64,000 bases of DNA from Balneolaceae bacterium (lineage in GTDB: Bacteria; Bacteroidota; Rhodothermia; Balneolales; Balneolaceae). The stretch spans positions 1 to 64,000 of the forward strand of contig PWWL01000353.1 of assembly GCA_003561515.1 (NCBI GenBank), in the 5' to 3' direction. The notes beneath the pieces are model-generated. The model was not told the origin of the DNA. It made no database searches and saw only the letters and a list, made by a program, of their open reading frames with translations. Shown here piece by piece: positions 50,138-59,769 of the stretch; the stretch's first letter is position 1, and each line of letters begins with the position of its first letter. Both the position numbers and the translations under genes were made by a program.

Positions 50138-50315
50138 GACTCACCCCCTGTCCCCCTCTCTTCGAACCGCCGAAGGCGGATTCGAAAAGAGGGGGGACTC
50201 CTTAACTAAGATTTGGCTGTAAAACAATTTAGGAGTTCCCCCTCTTTTCCAAGGCGCGCATCCGCCGCACAGGCGGATAGGGCGTCTTGAAAGAGAGGGG
50301 GACAGGGGGTGAGTC
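50138..50315. repeat. BIME-like palindromic intergenic element with 23-bp perfect terminal inverted repeats
   Basis: GACTCACCCCCTGTCCCCCTCTC (50138-50160) / GAGAGGGGGACAGGGGGTGAGTC (50293-50315); inner GAAAAGAGGGGGGACTCCT / AGGAGTTCCCCCTCTTTTC. Confidence 0.9.
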
Positions 50316-50406
50316 GGGGGTGAGTCCCAAGCTTTTTTTCCCTATCTTTCCAAGCTGTCCAAACTATTTAATTTTAAATAAAACACCGCAGGCTGAAAGC
50401 ACGCTG

Positions 50407-52995
50407 ATGAGCATCTACAAACCTTCAGAAATTGAACCCCGTTGGCAGAAGTACTGGCTAGAGAAGAAAACGTTTAAAACCCCGGAAAACCACGACAGGC
50501 CTAAGTATTACATTCTCGATATGTTTCCCTACCCGAGCGGCTCGGGCCTGCATGTGGGGCACCCGGAAGGTTACACGGCTACAGATATTCTGGCTCGTTA
50601 CAAGAGGATGATGGGCTACAACGTGTTACACCCGATTGGGTGGGACGCTTTCGGCCTGCCTGCCGAGCAGTATGCGGTAAAAACAGGAACGCATCCGCGC
50701 ATTACCACGGAGAAGAATATCATACGCTTCAGGGAGCAGCTGCAGATGCTCGGCTTTTCGTACGACTGGGACCGAGAGGTGGACACTACCGACCCAAACT
50801 ACTACAAATGGACCCAGTGGATTTTCCTGAAACTGTTTGAGATGGGGCTGGCCTACGAAGACGAGCAGCCGGTGAACTGGTGCCCCGAACTGGGTACCGT
50901 ACTTGCCAACGAAGAGGTGATTGACGGAAAGAGCGAAGTTGGCGGTTATCCCGTGGTGCGGCGGCCTATGCGCCAGTGGGTGCTGAAAATCACCGCCTAT
51001 GCCGATCGATTGCTCGAGGATCTCGACGGACTGGAATGGCCTGAATCCACCAAAGAGATGCAGCGCAACTGGATCGGTAAATCGATCGGAGCGGAAATCG
51101 ATTTCCAGGTTCATCAGCACGATGAAAAGATCCGCGTATTCACTACACGGCCCGACACCATTTTCGGGGCCACCTACATGGTGCTCGCGCCCGAACATCA
51201 CCTGGTAGAGCAGATCACCACTGCCGAACAAAAAGCGGCTGTGGAAGCATACCGCGAAAAAGCCGCCCAGAAATCGGACCTGGAGCGGCAGGAACTCACC
51301 AAGGAGAAAACCGGGGTGTTTACGGGGGCTTACGCGATCAACCCGGCCAACAACAAGGCGATCCAGATCTGGATCGCCGACTATGTTCTCGCACACTACG
51401 GAACCGGGGCGATCATGGCCGTACCGGGCGAAGATGAGCGCGACTGGGAATTTGCCGAAATGTTTGATCTGCCCATTGTCCGCACGGTTCAGCCACCGGA
51501 TGATTTTGAGGGCAAAGCGTACACCGAAGACGGGCCGAGTATCAACAGTGACTTCCTGAACGGTCTGCATATCACAGAAGCCAAGCAGAAAATAATTGAA
51601 TGGCTTGAAAAGAACGGGGTTGGCAGCAAGAGCGTGAACTATAAGCTGCGCGACTGGCTCTTTTCACGGCAGCGCTATTGGGGGGAGCCGTTCCCCATCA
51701 TCCATGTGGATGGCAAGCCGAAGGCCGTACCCGAAAGCGAGCTGCCCGTCACCCTGCCCGAGGTGGACGATTTCCAGCCCACCAAAACCGGTGAACCGCC
51801 GCTTGCGCGTGCCGCAGAATGGATTGAAACCACCGATCCCGAAACCGGCAAGAAAGCCCTGCGCGAAACCAACACAATGCCGCAATGGGCCGGTTCGTGC
51901 TGGTACTACCTGCGCTATATCAGCCCCGATTTTGACGGCGGACCGGTGGATAAAGGCGAAGAGAAGTACTGGATGCCGGTGGACCTCTACGTGGGCGGCT
52001 CCGAGCATTCCGTTCTGCACCTGCTCTATGCGCGCTTCTGGCACAAGGTGCTTTACGACTGCGGCGTGGTCTCAACCAAAGAGCCGTTCCAGAAGCTTGT
52101 GCACCAGGGGATGATCCTGGGCGAGGTGGAGTACACCGCATATGAAAAAGACGGTAAGATCATCAGCGCGGAACAGGCCGATGGAGATGAGGGACTGAAG
52201 CGGGTTCCGCTGGCTGAGTCGGACGTGGAGAAAAAGGGCGAGCGTTTTGTGATGAAGGGCACAGAGATTGTTGTGGATGCGCGGGCTCACAAGATGTCGA
52301 AATCGCGAGGCAATGTGATCAACCCGGACGATGTGGTGAAGAAATACGGGGCCGACTCGCTGCGGCTCTACGAAATGTTTATGGGTCCGCTGGAGCAGGT
52401 GAAGCCCTGGAGCACCAAAGGGGTGGAGGGAGTAAACCGCTTCCTGAACCGAACCTGGAGGCTCTTTTTCGGTGATGGAGAAGAGGAAAGGCTGAACGTC
52501 TCGGAAGATGAGCCCACCCGCGACCAGTTCAGAGTGCTGCACGAGGCCATCAAAAAAGTGACCGATGACATTGACGGGATGCGGTTCAACACCGGCATAT
52601 CGGCTCTGATGATTTTTGTGAACGAAGCCAACCAGTGGAAGAGCGTGCCGAGAGCGGTTGCCGATCCGTTCGTACTGCTGCTGTCACCGTTTGCCCCGCA
52701 TATTGCCGAGGAAATCTGGAACAAGCTTGGCCATAAAGAAAGCCTTGCGTACGAGGAGTGGCCGCAATACAGTGAAGAGTACCTGAAGAGCGACATTGTG
52801 GAGTACCCCGTTCAGGTGAACGGCAAGGTGCGTGCCAACATCGAGGTTCCGGCGGATCAGGCAAAAAACAAAGACTTTGTGCTGGGGCTGGCCAAGCAGC
52901 AGAAGAACGTGCAAAAACACCTCGACGGAACCACCATCATCAAAGAGATTTTTGTGCCGGGTCGGATTGTGAATTTGGTGGTGAAGCCGGGGTAG
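50407..52995 (+). CDS. leuS: Leucyl-tRNA synthetase
   Basis: [32 protein letters not shown] and [13 protein letters not shown]; true start [13 protein letters not shown] at 50407, since the longer ORF begins inside the repeat. Confidence 0.97.
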   Translation: MSIYKPSEIEPRWQKYWLEKKTFKTPENHDRPKYYILDMFPYPSGSGLHVGHPEGYTATDILARYKRMMGYNVLHPIGWDAFGLPAEQYAVKTGTHPRITTEKNIIRFREQLQMLGFSYDWDREVDTTDPNYYKWTQWIFLKLFEMGLAYEDEQPVNWCPELGTVLANEEVIDGKSEVGGYPVVRRPMRQWVLKITAYADRLLEDLDGLEWPESTKEMQRNWIGKSIGAEIDFQVHQHDEKIRVFTTRPDTIFGATYMVLAPEHHLVEQITTAEQKAAVEAYREKAAQKSDLERQELTKEKTGVFTGAYAINPANNKAIQIWIADYVLAHYGTGAIMAVPGEDERDWEFAEMFDLPIVRTVQPPDDFEGKAYTEDGPSINSDFLNGLHITEAKQKIIEWLEKNGVGSKSVNYKLRDWLFSRQRYWGEPFPIIHVDGKPKAVPESELPVTLPEVDDFQPTKTGEPPLARAAEWIETTDPETGKKALRETNTMPQWAGSCWYYLRYISPDFDGGPVDKGEEKYWMPVDLYVGGSEHSVLHLLYARFWHKVLYDCGVVSTKEPFQKLVHQGMILGEVEYTAYEKDGKIISAEQADGDEGLKRVPLAESDVEKKGERFVMKGTEIVVDARAHKMSKSRGNVINPDDVVKKYGADSLRLYEMFMGPLEQVKPWSTKGVEGVNRFLNRTWRLFFGDGEEERLNVSEDEPTRDQFRVLHEAIKKVTDDIDGMRFNTGISALMIFVNEANQWKSVPRAVADPFVLLLSPFAPHIAEEIWNKLGHKESLAYEEWPQYSEEYLKSDIVEYPVQVNGKVRANIEVPADQAKNKDFVLGLAKQQKNVQKHLDGTTIIKEIFVPGRIVNLVVKPG

Positions 52996-53191
52996 GGAAT
53001 CCGCATCTCCGGTCAGGTTACAGACGGAATAATATTTATCGTGAGTTTCCAGACGGATTCCGATCGCATGGACTTATTTTGTGAGGATGACTATCTGTAT
53101 CGACATTAACAGATCTGTAAAGTCCTGAAGGGACATCCAGCAATAGCATAGGACGGAGTCCTATGTTTTAGAGATCTACCCCCTCAAAAAT

Positions 53192-53260
53192 AAGCCCTGA
53201 AAGGGCGTCAGCCTTGTTGCAAATAATCTCTTAGGCTAGCGCCCACTCAGGGCTTTTCTG
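53192..53260. other. Inverted repeat downstream of leuS, possible terminator
   Basis: AAGCCCTGA-AAGGGCG...GCGCCC-ACTCAGGGCTTTT. Confidence 0.5.
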
Positions 53261-53289
53261 ATTTGAGGCACTTTTATTCATAGGATCCC

Positions 53290-53570
53290 GTCGCCGCTCT
53301 GGTTTACAATCGCCGGCCTGACCCTGGCTTACATTCCCATGGCCTACCTGGCAGGCAAGCTTGCGCTTCGCGGAGTTGATCAGCAATGATTGAGATTTTA
53401 TACTGCCCAGTGCTTACACTTATTCGGAGAGAAGAGGAGTGCCGGTTTACAATCAATCAGGGAAACAGCACAACATTACAATAAACTTTGGGTTCTTGCC
53501 ATTTTGGTTGGTTTGGAATATTGTGTGAGGAGTGGAATTGAAGAGGTGCAGTCGTGCAATTATGTGTCAT
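53290..53570. repeat. Direct repeat copy 1 upstream of the S41 peptidase
   Basis: CTCTGGTTTAC..TCGCCGGCCTGACCCTGGCTTA...AATAAACTTTGGGTTCTTGCCATTTT; matches 55621-55905. Confidence 0.85.
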
Positions 53571-53647
53571 TTGGTATGCCAGCCTCTGAAATTGGCCGGT
53601 GATTTATGTTGATACCATTCTATTAAATCTGATTAAGTCACGGAGTA

Positions 53648-55558
53648 ATGAGAGCAGCAATAAAATATCTGTTGTTATTCATTTTGATGCTGTTGCCTTT
53701 CGGTGTGCAGTCTCAAGTAACTGATGAAATCTACCATGAACGTCTTTTTTACACGGCCAAATTATGGGGTCACGTCAAATATTTTCACTCAGCCATGGCG
53801 GGGTACATGGTAGATTGGGACGATGTGCTGCTGAATTCGCTGGATGACATACGCAACGCACCGGATAATGAATCATTTAATCAAGCCCTATTGGATATGA
53901 TTCATGAAGCCGGGCCTATGGAAACGGGCTCAACTCTCTTGCCGGATTTTCCGGATAGCCTGAACAACAACAACGATACATCTTGGTTTTACGCCTCTAA
54001 ACTTTCTGAAGATGTAAGCGCGGCTCTTGATACAATCAGGGTGCGTTTCAGACCACAAAACAATCGATATGTAAGCGAGCAGTGGAACAATGGCCCGCCT
54101 GCATTTTTAGTTGACTCGAAATATGAAAGTGTTGAAGGCCTGCCTGATGAAAACATGAGAATACTTGCACTGTTCAGGTATTGGAACATCATTCACTATT
54201 TCTTTCCCTACAAGTACATCATGGACCAGGATTGGGATGAAACCCTTGCTGAATTTATTCCAAAAATTGTGGAAGCTGAGGATGCTTTAACCTACCACCT
54301 GACCTTTAAAAAGCTGACCACAAGAATCAACGATTCGCACGCTTTTTTCAGCAGTCCGGTGTTTAATGCATGGCAGGGCTTTGCTTTCCCGCCATTTCTT
54401 GCAAGGTATATCGAAAATCAGATGGTCGTCACCCAGGTTTTACCCGAAGTGGATATTGCCCCGGGTGATGTGATTAAAAGAATTGATAACGAGGAGATTG
54501 ATGAGTTAAGAGGCCGTCTCAGAAAGTATGCGCATGGTTCAAACGATGAAATCATTGAAAGAACGATTAACGATTTTATTTTATGGGGTCAGGGCGGGGA
54601 ATTTTCCATAACGGTTTCTGACGGCAGTACCGAACGGACATTGAACCTAAACAGAAACTCGAGCAATTTTAACCTTTTAAATTTCGATGATAGCCCTGTT
54701 TGGTCCGAAACGTTTTCCGATGATGGGTGCCACTTTGGGATAGTTGATATGGGCAGGCTCGAAGTCAATCAGGTAGCATCCATGTTTAATGATTTATGGA
54801 ATACGGATGCGATCGTTTTTGATATAAGACACTATCCAAGGGGAACTCTGTGGACTATTGTAAACTATTTGTATCGATCCTCAATTAATAATGCAAATTT
54901 TACCCAACCTGATTCAAACTTTCCCGGCAGGTTAGTTTGGGTCTATTCTAATATCGGTGAAGGAACTTCCTCGCCTTATTCCGGAAAAGTGATCATTTTG
55001 TTTGATGAACGAACGCAAAGCCATGCTGAATACACCGTGATGGGGCTGGAACGCTATCATAGTTCCATAAAAATAGGAAGTACAACCGCCGCCGCTGACG
55101 GCAACATTGCACAAATTTCGCTGCCCGGCCAAATCCGCACTGCTGCAACATTTCTTGGTGTTTACTATCCTGATTATACACCAACGCAGAGAATTGGGAT
55201 TATACCCGATATTGAAGTGCGGCCAACCATCCAGGGAATCCGGAATTTGCAGGATGAGGTTATGAATCATGCTTTACAGTGTGATGTACTCATGCATACC
55301 AGTGATCCTGATGAGCGTGGCAGTATCTCGGTGTACCCGAATCCCGTTCATGGTGAAATAAACTATGAATTGTCCACAGAGTTTCCGGGGGCGTTTTCAA
55401 TTGATATCTATGACATTCTTGGGCGAAAGGTTTTAAGCGTTAATCAATCGACTTCTTCAGGCACCATTGACGTGTCGGGCCTGGCAAACGGAGTTTATTT
55501 TATCCAGGCCAGTTTTTTTGATATTACGCAGACAGGAAAATTTGTTAAGGTCGATTAA
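53648..55558 (+). CDS. S41-family (C-terminal processing-like) peptidase with T9SS sorting domain
   Basis: Signal peptide; KLWGHVKYFHSAMAGYMVDWDDVL, PDNFxx-like GDVIKRIDNEEI region; C-term SVYPNPVHGEINYELS...GVYFIQASFFDITQTGKFVKVD. Confidence 0.8.
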   Translation: MRAAIKYLLLFILMLLPFGVQSQVTDEIYHERLFYTAKLWGHVKYFHSAMAGYMVDWDDVLLNSLDDIRNAPDNESFNQALLDMIHEAGPMETGSTLLPDFPDSLNNNNDTSWFYASKLSEDVSAALDTIRVRFRPQNNRYVSEQWNNGPPAFLVDSKYESVEGLPDENMRILALFRYWNIIHYFFPYKYIMDQDWDETLAEFIPKIVEAEDALTYHLTFKKLTTRINDSHAFFSSPVFNAWQGFAFPPFLARYIENQMVVTQVLPEVDIAPGDVIKRIDNEEIDELRGRLRKYAHGSNDEIIERTINDFILWGQGGEFSITVSDGSTERTLNLNRNSSNFNLLNFDDSPVWSETFSDDGCHFGIVDMGRLEVNQVASMFNDLWNTDAIVFDIRHYPRGTLWTIVNYLYRSSINNANFTQPDSNFPGRLVWVYSNIGEGTSSPYSGKVIILFDERTQSHAEYTVMGLERYHSSIKIGSTTAAADGNIAQISLPGQIRTAATFLGVYYPDYTPTQRIGIIPDIEVRPTIQGIRNLQDEVMNHALQCDVLMHTSDPDERGSISVYPNPVHGEINYELSTEFPGAFSIDIYDILGRKVLSVNQSTSSGTIDVSGLANGVYFIQASFFDITQTGKFVKVD

Positions 55559-55620
55559 GTGTGATTGACACTAAAATTCGCTCGCAAATGCTATACTTGT
55601 TATCGGTTCCGGGAAGGAGA

Positions 55621-55905
55621 CGAACCACTCTGGTTTACCGTCGCCGGCCTGACCCTGGCTTAAATTCCCATGGCCTTCCTGGCAGGCAGGGTTGCACTTC
55701 GCGGAGTTGATCAGCATTGATTGAGTTTTGATTGTACCCGGTGCTTACACTTATTCGGAGGGGAGGCGAGTGGCTGGTTTACAAACAACCGGGAAACCAA
55801 ACAAAATTATAATAAACTTTGGGTTCTTGCCATTTTAGTGGTTTGGAATATTGTGCGGCAGATAAGGGTGATGGAGGTTTTGACGATCAATTATATGACA
55901 CAGGG
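55621..55905. repeat. Direct repeat copy 2 downstream of the S41 peptidase
   Basis: Aligned with 53290-53570; encodes a decayed copy of the same C-terminal peptide (in-frame TAA). Confidence 0.85.
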
Positions 55906-56043
55906 TGAATCAAGTTGCAATGAGCAATCCTTATTTTAGTGAAGTCATTAAATTGGAATAAAATCGAATTGCCATGAAAGCTAACTACTTAAAAATAATT
56001 GATCATTCTGAAATAAAGACTGCTTCTTATGGAAGTGCATAAT

Positions 56044-56319
56044 ATGATAATTACCTTGAAAGATCTGATTTCCGAGTTCCGTAAAAAGTCGGCTGATTTT
56101 ATAAAGTGTCTCAAAAAAGATAAACAACCGATCATTCTTACCCTGCACGGTAAAAGTGCGGCAGTTTTGGTGGATGTGTCCGTATATCAGCAAATGGTTA
56201 ACAAACTTGAACTGATGGAAGAGCTGCTTGAGGCGAAACAACAAATAGAAAGGGGTGCATTCGTTTCCCATGATGAAGCCAAAAAGCGGATTGAAGAACA
56301 CCTGGGCAAGTGGAAATAG
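56044..56319 (+). CDS. Phd/YefM-type antitoxin
   Basis: MIITLKDLISEFRKKSADFIKCLKKDKQPIILTLHGKSAAVLVDVSVYQQMV; likely start at 56044, ORF open from 56029. Confidence 0.8.
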   Translation: MIITLKDLISEFRKKSADFIKCLKKDKQPIILTLHGKSAAVLVDVSVYQQMVNKLELMEELLEAKQQIERGAFVSHDEAKKRIEEHLGKWK

Positions 56320-56354
56320 ACCGGGCCAATCAGGCTTTGAACAACCAGGCATGA
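56310..56354 (+). pseudogene. Possible stub of a ParE/RelE toxin
   Basis: GTG-initiated V-EIDRANQALNNQA-stop overlapping the antitoxin stop. Confidence 0.35.
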
Positions 56355-56530
56355 CATGAATTGAGCTTTTAAAAATCCGGATTTGTTAATTGGTTCATCC
56401 CGAGTAAATTCATTTCAGTCAGAATTCCGGCATGGAGGTTTAGGCGGTGAGCGTTTTGTGAGCTCCGTTCAAGACGGAAGTACATTTCACAAATCAAACT
56501 CTCAATTTTTTTCACTAAAAAAACCAAGCA

Positions 56531-56893
56531 ATGAAACCAATAAATACCGGCCGGCTGAACGAAGAAGACTGGATAAATCCCCCTTCACCGGACCCAATTT
56601 TGCTAGCTCAACTCTGAGCTGACCAGTTCCGGCACATTACAACCCTGGGCGTTGCAGGAGCTGGTGGTGTACTAATCCTTTTACAAGCCGAAATCATGTA
56701 CTTGCAGGATAACTGGCTGGCAGCTCTTGGTTGCTTCACGATTGCAGCTGTATTCGGCATGTATGGGCAGATTGCTGTGGTTGACGATGCATCTAGCGGC
56801 GAACCGCCGGGAAAAAAGGCCCGAACTCTGCGTGTAATGGCGCTCGCATAGTTGGGTGCGGCTGGAGGCGCCGCAATCGTATTCCTTTTTTAG
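56531..56893 (+). pseudogene. Small membrane-protein pseudogene with two in-frame stops
   Basis: MKPINTGRLNEEDWINPPSPDPILLAQL*ADQFRHITTLGVAGAGGVLILLQAEIMYLQDNWLAALGCFTIAAVFGMYGQIAVVDDASSGEPPGKKARTLRVMALA*LGAAGGAAIVFLF* (TGA 56615, TAG 56849). Confidence 0.75.
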
Positions 56894-57047
56894 CTCCAGT
56901 ACTTTCGCTGTACTTTCTTTAAAGCTGTCACTTCAGGCTCTTAAAATATAGAGGCTCATTAGCTATGGCTTTTCCGTTACATCACCAAATTCAAGGATCC
57001 TTTCTCGCCAGTCACAAACGATTCCGGGGACTTAGCTTAGGCCGGCA

Positions 57048-57653
57048 TCAATGTATCCCGCCCCTAATCTCATCACACAGCGGAGAAATCGACGGGCCGA
57101 AATAGTGGGTGAGTGTTCCCTGTTCATCAATCAGGTATTTCCCAAAGTTCCAGTCGGGGGTATGGTTGTTCCAGCCATTGAGGCTGCTGTCGGTAAGCCA
57201 TTCAAAAACGGGCTGCTGATCCTGCTTTTTTATCACTCGGCCTTTTGCCGCAACCGGAAAGGTAACTCCGTAGTTAATTCTGCAGAATTGGGCAATTTCG
57301 TCATCGCTGCCTTTTTCCTGGCCGGCAAAATCATTGGCAGGAAATGCGATGATCCGGAGCTTGTCCTTCAATCGCTCATGCAGAGACTGGAGTTCATCAT
57401 ACTGCCCTGTGTATCCGCAGTCTAATGCGGTATTCACCAGCATCACTTTCTTCCCCTTCAGCTCTGAAAAATCGAGACGCGTACCGTTGTTGAGCGTTAC
57501 CGAAAGGTCGTAAAACGAGGCGTTGGGAGATGTATCCTCTGTATTCTTTAGCACTGTTCCGTTCTTTCCCTGCTTGCCCATCTTCATCGCAATGGGGTAC
57601 ATCTTACGAAGCATTTTTTGTTTAAAGCTCTCTTTCATAGTTGAGGATGTCAT
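57048..57653 (-). CDS. Glutathione peroxidase-family protein
   Basis: KVMLVNTALDCGYTGQYDELQSLHERL, AFPANDFAGQEKGSDDEIAQFC and WNFGKYLIDEQG. Confidence 0.9.
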   Translation of the reverse strand: MTSSTMKESFKQKMLRKMYPIAMKMGKQGKNGTVLKNTEDTSPNASFYDLSVTLNNGTRLDFSELKGKKVMLVNTALDCGYTGQYDELQSLHERLKDKLRIIAFPANDFAGQEKGSDDEIAQFCRINYGVTFPVAAKGRVIKKQDQQPVFEWLTDSSLNGWNNHTPDWNFGKYLIDEQGTLTHYFGPSISPLCDEIRGGIH

Positions 57654-57863
57654 TATTTTATTACGTTTATGTGTTTCTTTTGCAGGGCGATATTAACCAT
57701 ACAAGAGTGATCGCTTCCGTTTCAAACATCAGGGAGGGGTAATTTCGTTTGGCGGGAATGAACAGCAGGTATGCGGATTAGCCGGAACCGGGAACATTGA
57801 AAATATTTCTGACTTAATTCAGTTTAGAATTAAATCGTTAAATCAAAATGACATAGCAGCAGG

Positions 57864-58898
57864 ATGAATCGAACAAAGATAGTTTTACTGTTCAGTGCAA
57901 GAATTCTCTTTTTTGCAGGTTGTGGAACTGAAAGCACACCAGAGCACGATTGGCAGGAAATGTTTATAAAGCATCCATCACCGGTTTGGGAAGGTAACTG
58001 GCTTGCCGGTGATCCTTCTGTTATCAAAGTGGATGACACGTACCTGATGTACTACACGTCACTGCTTATCACCGGAGACGGCGATGGCGACAATCCCGAG
58101 AACCTTCAGGTAGTAATTAGTGTGGCTGAATCGAGCGATGGAATCAACTGGGATCATGCTACACCGCTAACTTTTGGAGAAAGCGTTGCGCTGATGAATG
58201 ATAATGATTCGTGGGACCGTGTGCTGGAAACTGCATTTGTAGTGCGGCATGAAGACCGGTTTCGCATGTATTACACAGGGTACGAAGAAGGGGCCGATGG
58301 TGTGAATGTAATCGTATCCAGAGGCAGGATCGGATTGGCAGAATCTGAGGACGGACTTGAATTTACGAGATTTTCTGCCGAGCCTCTTATCGATACCGAT
58401 GAGCCTTTCGAAAGCGATGGCGTTTTCAGCCCGACCATCGTCCAAAGTGAGGGCCTTTACTATATGGTTTACACAGGATGGTCGCTGGATAAATTCGGGT
58501 ACGGTCTTTTTGGAGCAACGTCGGAGGATGGAATTACCTGGCAAAAACAGGGTGATTTACTCATTTCAGAAGAAGATGTCTCATGGTCTCTTGACAATCC
58601 GCGTGAGTCTGAACTCGTGAAAGGCCCTGACGGTATGTTCTATCTCTTCTTTACCAGTGATACAGATCAGAATATGTCGTCTATCGGGCTGGCACGTTCC
58701 CCCGAGCCTTTTGGACCCTGGGAGGTTTATCAGCAACCTTTGGTGTTCAAAACAAAATCGTGGGAAGAATCCGGGTTGATTGCACCAGCGGTTCTGATTG
58801 AAGACGGATCCATCAGGATTTGGTACATGGCCGAGACCGGTGGGTTCAGCAATTTTTATGTTGGGTACGCTGAGCTCGACTTTCCGCTGGATTGGTAA
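57864..58898 (+). CDS. Five-bladed beta-propeller glycoside hydrolase-like protein (GH32/43 superfamily type)
   Basis: Lipobox-like FFAGCG; GDPSVIKVDDTYLMYYT, FRMYYTGYEEG, GLYYMVYTGWS and IRIWYMAETGG blades. Confidence 0.7.
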   Translation: MNRTKIVLLFSARILFFAGCGTESTPEHDWQEMFIKHPSPVWEGNWLAGDPSVIKVDDTYLMYYTSLLITGDGDGDNPENLQVVISVAESSDGINWDHATPLTFGESVALMNDNDSWDRVLETAFVVRHEDRFRMYYTGYEEGADGVNVIVSRGRIGLAESEDGLEFTRFSAEPLIDTDEPFESDGVFSPTIVQSEGLYYMVYTGWSLDKFGYGLFGATSEDGITWQKQGDLLISEEDVSWSLDNPRESELVKGPDGMFYLFFTSDTDQNMSSIGLARSPEPFGPWEVYQQPLVFKTKSWEESGLIAPAVLIEDGSIRIWYMAETGGFSNFYVGYAELDFPLDW

Positions 58899-59176
58899 TT
58901 CCAGATTACAAAGGGAAAGTGAATCAGGTCATGAGATGAAGATGACTCCACACAGTGATACCATTAGCTCATCATTTGCAACTGACTTTTATATCAAAAT
59001 TTTCGGGACATGCGCGCTTTTTAATTGTCTTCGAAATCAAACTCAGCTAGAAAACCCGTTTCAAAAGTTTTATACTCTAACTTGCGTGAAGCTCAATCAC
59101 TTCTTATTTACTCGTAAACGAAGAGGGATCTTCAATAAGAATAATGGCCCAGATCCAAAATTTATTTAACTGACAG

Positions 59177-59677
59177 ATGGACGCATATTTGCTATATGCC
59201 GTAGGTATTCTCGGACTCATTGAATTTACACTGTCCGTGTTATGGACGGGGCCCTATTTCCGTTTTGGTATCCCTGTTTACAGGAGAAAGTTATCTGTCG
59301 GCCGGTTCAGGCCGGGTCTTGCCGATGAACTTGAAAGATATCAGGATTCAGGTGGGGCGCGTCCGTTGATATTCAGGGCACTCTCATCTGATGAAATAGC
59401 ATTTCGCGAAAAGGCATATGGTCTATACTGGGTTGATTATGCACCGGTTATGCGCGGACTCATTCACCGCTCAGCAAACAGGAGAGAAATGATGCTGACT
59501 GCAAAACTAAACTGGTATGTGATGATACTTCCCGTGGTTATGATTTTTCTGGTTCAGTCAGTGAGTGAATTTATGTTTGTACCACTGGTACTTCTGATAT
59601 TGTTTGCGATTTACAAGTTTCAAAGCTACAGATTTAACGCAGTGGCTGATTTATTGGAAAAAAGGGCAAAAGCCTGA
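59177..59677 (+). CDS. Hypothetical membrane protein
   Basis: TM segments at both ends of a 166-aa ORF. Confidence 0.5.
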   Translation: MDAYLLYAVGILGLIEFTLSVLWTGPYFRFGIPVYRRKLSVGRFRPGLADELERYQDSGGARPLIFRALSSDEIAFREKAYGLYWVDYAPVMRGLIHRSANRREMMLTAKLNWYVMILPVVMIFLVQSVSEFMFVPLVLLILFAIYKFQSYRFNAVADLLEKRAKA

Positions 59678-59769
59678 ACCCCGGATCTAGTGCGTAAGGT
59701 TGTTTTTATGGAAGATTCTGCTAATTTAAGGATGCACAATCTTCTGTAAATGGTCCCACTGCGGGCCGG

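Noticed and set aside
49317-50144. 275-aa minus-strand ORF
   Set aside because: Antisense to the carbon-nitrogen hydrolase, which carries conserved catalytic motifs.
50626-51570. 314-aa minus-strand ORF
   Set aside because: Antisense to leuS; no family signature.
53390-53602. 70-aa ORF in direct repeat copy 1 and its 72-aa counterpart at 55721-55939
   Set aside because: Translations resemble each other only because the DNA repeats; no start/RBS context or known family, so kept as repeat sequence rather than genes.
56615-56617. In-frame TGA read as selenocysteine
   Set aside because: A second in-frame stop (TAG at 56849) and no redox motif around the TGA; a pseudogene is simpler.
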